64,000 nt of DNA from Halomonas korlensis. GTDB taxonomy: Bacteria > Pseudomonadota > Gammaproteobacteria > Pseudomonadales > Halomonadaceae. Each line of letters starts with the position of its first letter. The stretch's first letter is position 1. The position numbers and the translations under genes are program-made. Under the pieces are notes generated by a model. That model was given only the letters and a program-made list of their open reading frames with translations, did not search any database and was not told the origin of the DNA. This document shows positions 61,243 through 64,000 of this stretch, one piece after another. The DNA is taken from NCBI RefSeq assembly GCF_900116705.1, contig NZ_FPBP01000005.1:1-64000 (forward strand). The letters are read 5' to 3'.

Positions 61243-62529
61243 TCAGTCAAACATCTGCGGCAACGTCAGAGACACGGCCGGGATGTAAGTCACGAGCATC
61301 AAGGCAACAAAAAGGGCAAGATAAAAAGGCCAAATCGTGCGTACGGCATGTTCAATCTTGATTTTTCCTATAACGCAGCCAACGAAGAGGCAGGCCCCTA
61401 CAGGTGGCGTGCAAAGACCCAGTCCCAGGTTCATCATCAGGATGATCCCAAACTGGATCGGGTCCATGCCAAATTCCATGGCGACAGGAAGAAAGATTGG
61501 TGTACAGATCAATATCAGCGCTGCCATGTCCATTATCATGCCCAACAGCAGCAGGATGAGATTGAGCATGAGGAATATGACCAAGGGGCGATCCGAAATC
61601 GACATGAGCCCTGACGTCAACATCTCAGGAACGTTGTAAAGCGCCAATAAATAAGAGAATGCTGAAGCACATCCCACCAGAATCATGACCAAGGACGTCG
61701 TCTTGACAGACTGCAATACGGCCGCCTTGAAGGATGCCCATCTCAACTCTCGATAGACGATGGCGGTGACAACGATCGCATAAATAGCGCCGAACGCTCC
61801 AGACTCCGTCACCGTCAATATGCCCGACAGCACCCCACCGACAATGATCACCGCAGTGAACAGGCCCGGAAGGGCAGCGGCCAGGCTAACCACCAGCGCA
61901 TGCCAGCCGGGGAATGCTTCGCCTTGATACCCGCGCTTAACGGCTACCACATAGGCGGCTACCGCCAAGGCCAGGCACATGAGTATTCCGGGTACGATCC
62001 CTGCGATGAAAAGTTGCGTCACCGAAATCCCACCGCCGGCAGCCACCGCATAAAGAATCATGTTGTGGCTCGGCGGAATCACCACTCCGGCGACCGACGA
62101 TGTCACCGTCACGTTGACCGCATAGTCAGCGTCATAGCCCTTTTCTTTCATGACGGGCACCAATATGGAGCCCAACGCGGAGGTATCAGCAACTGCAGAG
62201 CCAGAAATGCCGCCAAACAGCATGGAGGAGCTGATATTCACCATGCCCAGACCGCCACGGACCCTACCCACCATGGCGGAAGCCAGCCTTACCAGGCGAG
62301 TTGATATTCCCCCATGCAGCATCAATTCGCCTGCAAAAATGAAGAAAGGAATCGCTAGCAACGAAAACACCGAGATGCCTGAAAGCAATCGCTGAAAGGC
62401 AACAAATAATGGCAAACCTTCGTACAGGAAAGCTGCAACGGCGGCCAGGCCGACGGCAAATGCCACTGGCGCGCCAACAACCAACCCTAAAAAGAAAATG
62501 CCGAAAAGAATGATGAGCCCCATATCCAT
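61243..62529 (-). CDS. dctM: TRAP transporter large permease (DctM)
   Basis: This 428-residue membrane protein has about twelve hydrophobic helices and the DctM signatures GGISGSAVADTSALGSILVP and PPSHNMILYA. It drives Na+-coupled uptake with DctQ and DctP; here the cargo is probably a hexuronate or aldarate. It starts seven bases after dctQ. Base composition is visibly more A+T-rich than the catabolic genes. Confidence 0.93.
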   Translation of the reverse strand: MDMGLIILFGIFFLGLVVGAPVAFAVGLAAVAAFLYEGLPLFVAFQRLLSGISVFSLLAIPFFIFAGELMLHGGISTRLVRLASAMVGRVRGGLGMVNISSSMLFGGISGSAVADTSALGSILVPVMKEKGYDADYAVNVTVTSSVAGVVIPPSHNMILYAVAAGGGISVTQLFIAGIVPGILMCLALAVAAYVVAVKRGYQGEAFPGWHALVVSLAAALPGLFTAVIIVGGVLSGILTVTESGAFGAIYAIVVTAIVYRELRWASFKAAVLQSVKTTSLVMILVGCASAFSYLLALYNVPEMLTSGLMSISDRPLVIFLMLNLILLLLGMIMDMAALILICTPIFLPVAMEFGMDPIQFGIILMMNLGLGLCTPPVGACLFVGCVIGKIKIEHAVRTIWPFYLALFVALMLVTYIPAVSLTLPQMFD

Positions 62530-62536
62530 TTCCTTC

Positions 62537-63064
62537 CTACTGGTTCGGACTGAACATGCGTTTTAGAATATTCGCACCCGAGAAAAGGACCATGAGCAGC
62601 CCACATAGCACTAGAGGCGCCGCACGCCAGCTTTCTGATAGACCGATCATGGGGATCGCCCTTTCAAGGTTTGTCATGACCAGCCCCCAACCCTGATGAG
62701 CCATAAAACCGCCGAACAATAGGATGAAGAGGTCGGCAATATGATGCATAACACGTCTTATAGGACCCGGAAGCCCCTCACGAACAAAATCTATATTAAG
62801 ATGGGTGTTATAACGAACTCCTGCTGCCGCTCCAAGACATGTGATATATACAACTATCACCAGCGAGGCCTGCTCGACCCACGTCGGCGTATCGTTAAGA
62901 ATATATCGTCCAAAAACCAGCCATCCAAATATGGCAATCAGGATAACAAGGAGTATGCCGCCAGCCCATAAACAAAGCATCGCCACACCGTCGAGGATCA
63001 TATCGATAGTGCCAACTTTCTCTGCTTCCTTCTCATTTTCTGACGTATCAGTATAGCTATTCAC
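62537..63064 (-). CDS. dctQ: TRAP transporter small permease (DctQ)
   Basis: This 175-residue protein has four hydrophobic helices and the typical WLVFGRYILNDTPTWVEQAS motif. It completes the TRAP membrane unit. It starts with GTG at 63064 after AAGGAACC. The gene is relatively A+T-rich. Confidence 0.9.
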   Translation of the reverse strand: MNSYTDTSENEKEAEKVGTIDMILDGVAMLCLWAGGILLVILIAIFGWLVFGRYILNDTPTWVEQASLVIVVYITCLGAAAGVRYNTHLNIDFVREGLPGPIRRVMHHIADLFILLFGGFMAHQGWGLVMTNLERAIPMIGLSESWRAAPLVLCGLLMVLFSGANILKRMFSPNQ

Positions 63065-63126
63065 AATACCGGTTCCTTTTCGTCTCCCGGCGAAGACATC
63101 GCCGGGAGAACGGTTATACGAAGGCG

Positions 63127-64000
63127 TCAGCTGGCTGATCTAATATCCTCGATGAGTGACTCAAGTTCGGGGTTTTCCGCGATGAAGTCGTCATAGACAG
63201 GCTGCATCAGTTCCTGAAACTCAGCCTTGTCCTCGACCTCATTGATTTCCACTCCCGCATCCAGCACTTTTTGCTTACTCTCTTCAGAGCTTTCTACCCA
63301 CAGTTGACGCTGCATTTCCGAGGCCTCAATGGCTGCCGCCTCGATTATTTCCTGGTCTTCTTCTGAAAGCGCTTCCCAGCTGGATTTCGCGATACACAGG
63401 CATTCAGGAATGATCAGGTGCTCGGTCAAAGAGTAATAACCTACAACTTCATAATGGTTGCTTGACTCGAAGGAAGGATAGTTATTTTCTGCGCCGTCAA
63501 GCACGCCAGTCGTCAAGCTTTGATAGACCTCTCCATAGGCCATGGGCGTAGCATTGCCGCCCAGAGATTCAATCATGTCCACGTAAAGATCGTTGTTCAT
63601 GACACGAATCTTGAGACCTTCGACATCTGCCGGCGTCTTGATCGGCTTTTCAGTGTTGTAAAGGCTTCTTGCTCCAGAATCGAACCAAGACAGTGCAATT
63701 AGGTTTTGCTCTGCCAAGGCGTCAGCAAAGCGCTCGCCTATTTCGCCATCCATGACACGATGCATATGGTCAACATCATCAAAGATGAAGGGCAATGAAA
63801 GGACGTTTGTTTCCTTCACAATAGGTCCCATAGGTCCCATATTGAAGTTAGCAAAATTCAATGCACCGCTGCGAGTCTGTTCAATAGCGTCTGGTTGATC
63901 GCCAAGAACGGCATTATTATAGACTCGGGCAGTCACACGGCCTTCCGTGTCTTCCTCAATCGCTTCGGCAAAGGCTTCCAAGGCAACGGTGTTGGGATAA
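63127..64000 (-). CDS. dctP: TRAP substrate-binding protein (DctP), 5' end cut by window
   Basis: The frame is open to the window edge and begins YPNTVALEAFAEAIEED, so roughly the first 40 residues and the signal peptide lie outside. The remainder has DctP features: LSLPFIFDDVDHMHRVMDGE, GARSLYNTEKPIKTP and the substrate-binding arginine region LKIRVMNND. It would deliver a sugar acid, probably D-glucuronate or D-galacturonate, to DctQM. Confidence 0.92.
   Translation of the reverse strand, partial: YPNTVALEAFAEAIEEDTEGRVTARVYNNAVLGDQPDAIEQTRSGALNFANFNMGPMGPIVKETNVLSLPFIFDDVDHMHRVMDGEIGERFADALAEQNLIALSWFDSGARSLYNTEKPIKTPADVEGLKIRVMNNDLYVDMIESLGGNATPMAYGEVYQSLTTGVLDGAENNYPSFESSNHYEVVGYYSLTEHLIIPECLCIAKSSWEALSEEDQEIIEAAAIEASEMQRQLWVESSEESKQKVLDAGVEINEVEDKAEFQELMQPVYDDFIAENPELESLIEDIRSAS

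Overview
The window looks like chromosome from a Halomonas-type gammaproteobacterium (Halomonadaceae). It is GC-rich and carries a class I PHA synthase with a phasin, a GntR-controlled methylcitrate operon of the AcnD/PrpF type, the gammaproteobacterial order miaB-phoH-ybeY-corC-lnt, and a TRAP-fed uronate cluster. The genus is inferred from gene content and protein resemblance only; no search was run. Both edges cut features: the left edge lies in the leader of an rRNA operon read leftwards, and the right edge cuts a TRAP binding-protein gene.

Layout. 1-255: rrn promoter, boxA and leader hairpin (minus strand). 0.45-8.8 kb: propionate catabolism (GntR regulator-prpB-prpC-acnD-prpF-prpD, minus). 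8.9-12.7 kb: pabB, cysH, cysB, trxA. 12.8-16.2 kb: an AI-2E family transporter, a SIMPL-domain protein and serS. 16.4-24.3 kb: a YdiJ-type FAD/Fe-S dehydrogenase, then an RND efflux pair followed by the broken tail of a TonB-dependent receptor. 24.3-30.3 kb: DUF2905 protein, rnz, DUF2945 protein and trpCDGE, with a candidate Trp-rich leader peptide ahead of trpE. 30.5-35.3 kb: gph and rpe, separated by ndh, a cytochrome c, a PQQ-type sugar dehydrogenase and a GIY-YIG protein. 35.5-43 kb: yajG, tpm, an SH3 membrane protein, and miaB-phoH-ybeY-corC-lnt. 43-46 kb: phaC, a phasin and a DUF6489-like protein. 46-48.8 kb: aroC, prmB and an Smr protein. 48.9-52.8 kb: patatin and two alpha/beta hydrolases, then a tiny membrane ORF coupled to an AEC transporter. 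52.9-64 kb: a hexuronate oxidation cluster.

How the genes work together. The prp operon turns propionyl-CoA into pyruvate and succinate. The right-hand cluster encodes a TRAP importer, uronate dehydrogenase, galactarolactone isomerase, galactarolactone cycloisomerase and 2-oxoglutarate-semialdehyde dehydrogenase. This is the non-phosphorylating uronate pathway known from Agrobacterium, except that no 2-keto-3-deoxy-hexarate dehydratase (KdgD) is visible. In its place stand a ThDP-dependent enzyme and an Ldh-family reductase. That is the most interesting system in the window.

Regulatory signals read directly from the sequence include two TTGTNGACAA-type sites at the prp regulator, a 9+9 bp inverted repeat upstream of the uronate GntR gene, a 17-bp palindrome upstream of the phasin gene, a hairpin between the phasin gene and phaC, a candidate trpL, and several terminators. 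No tRNA, CRISPR array or insertion sequence was seen. The largest stretch without an obvious gene is 30104-30461, which holds the candidate trpL and three 13-bp repeats; nothing was recognised in 30322-30461 or in 24544-24790.
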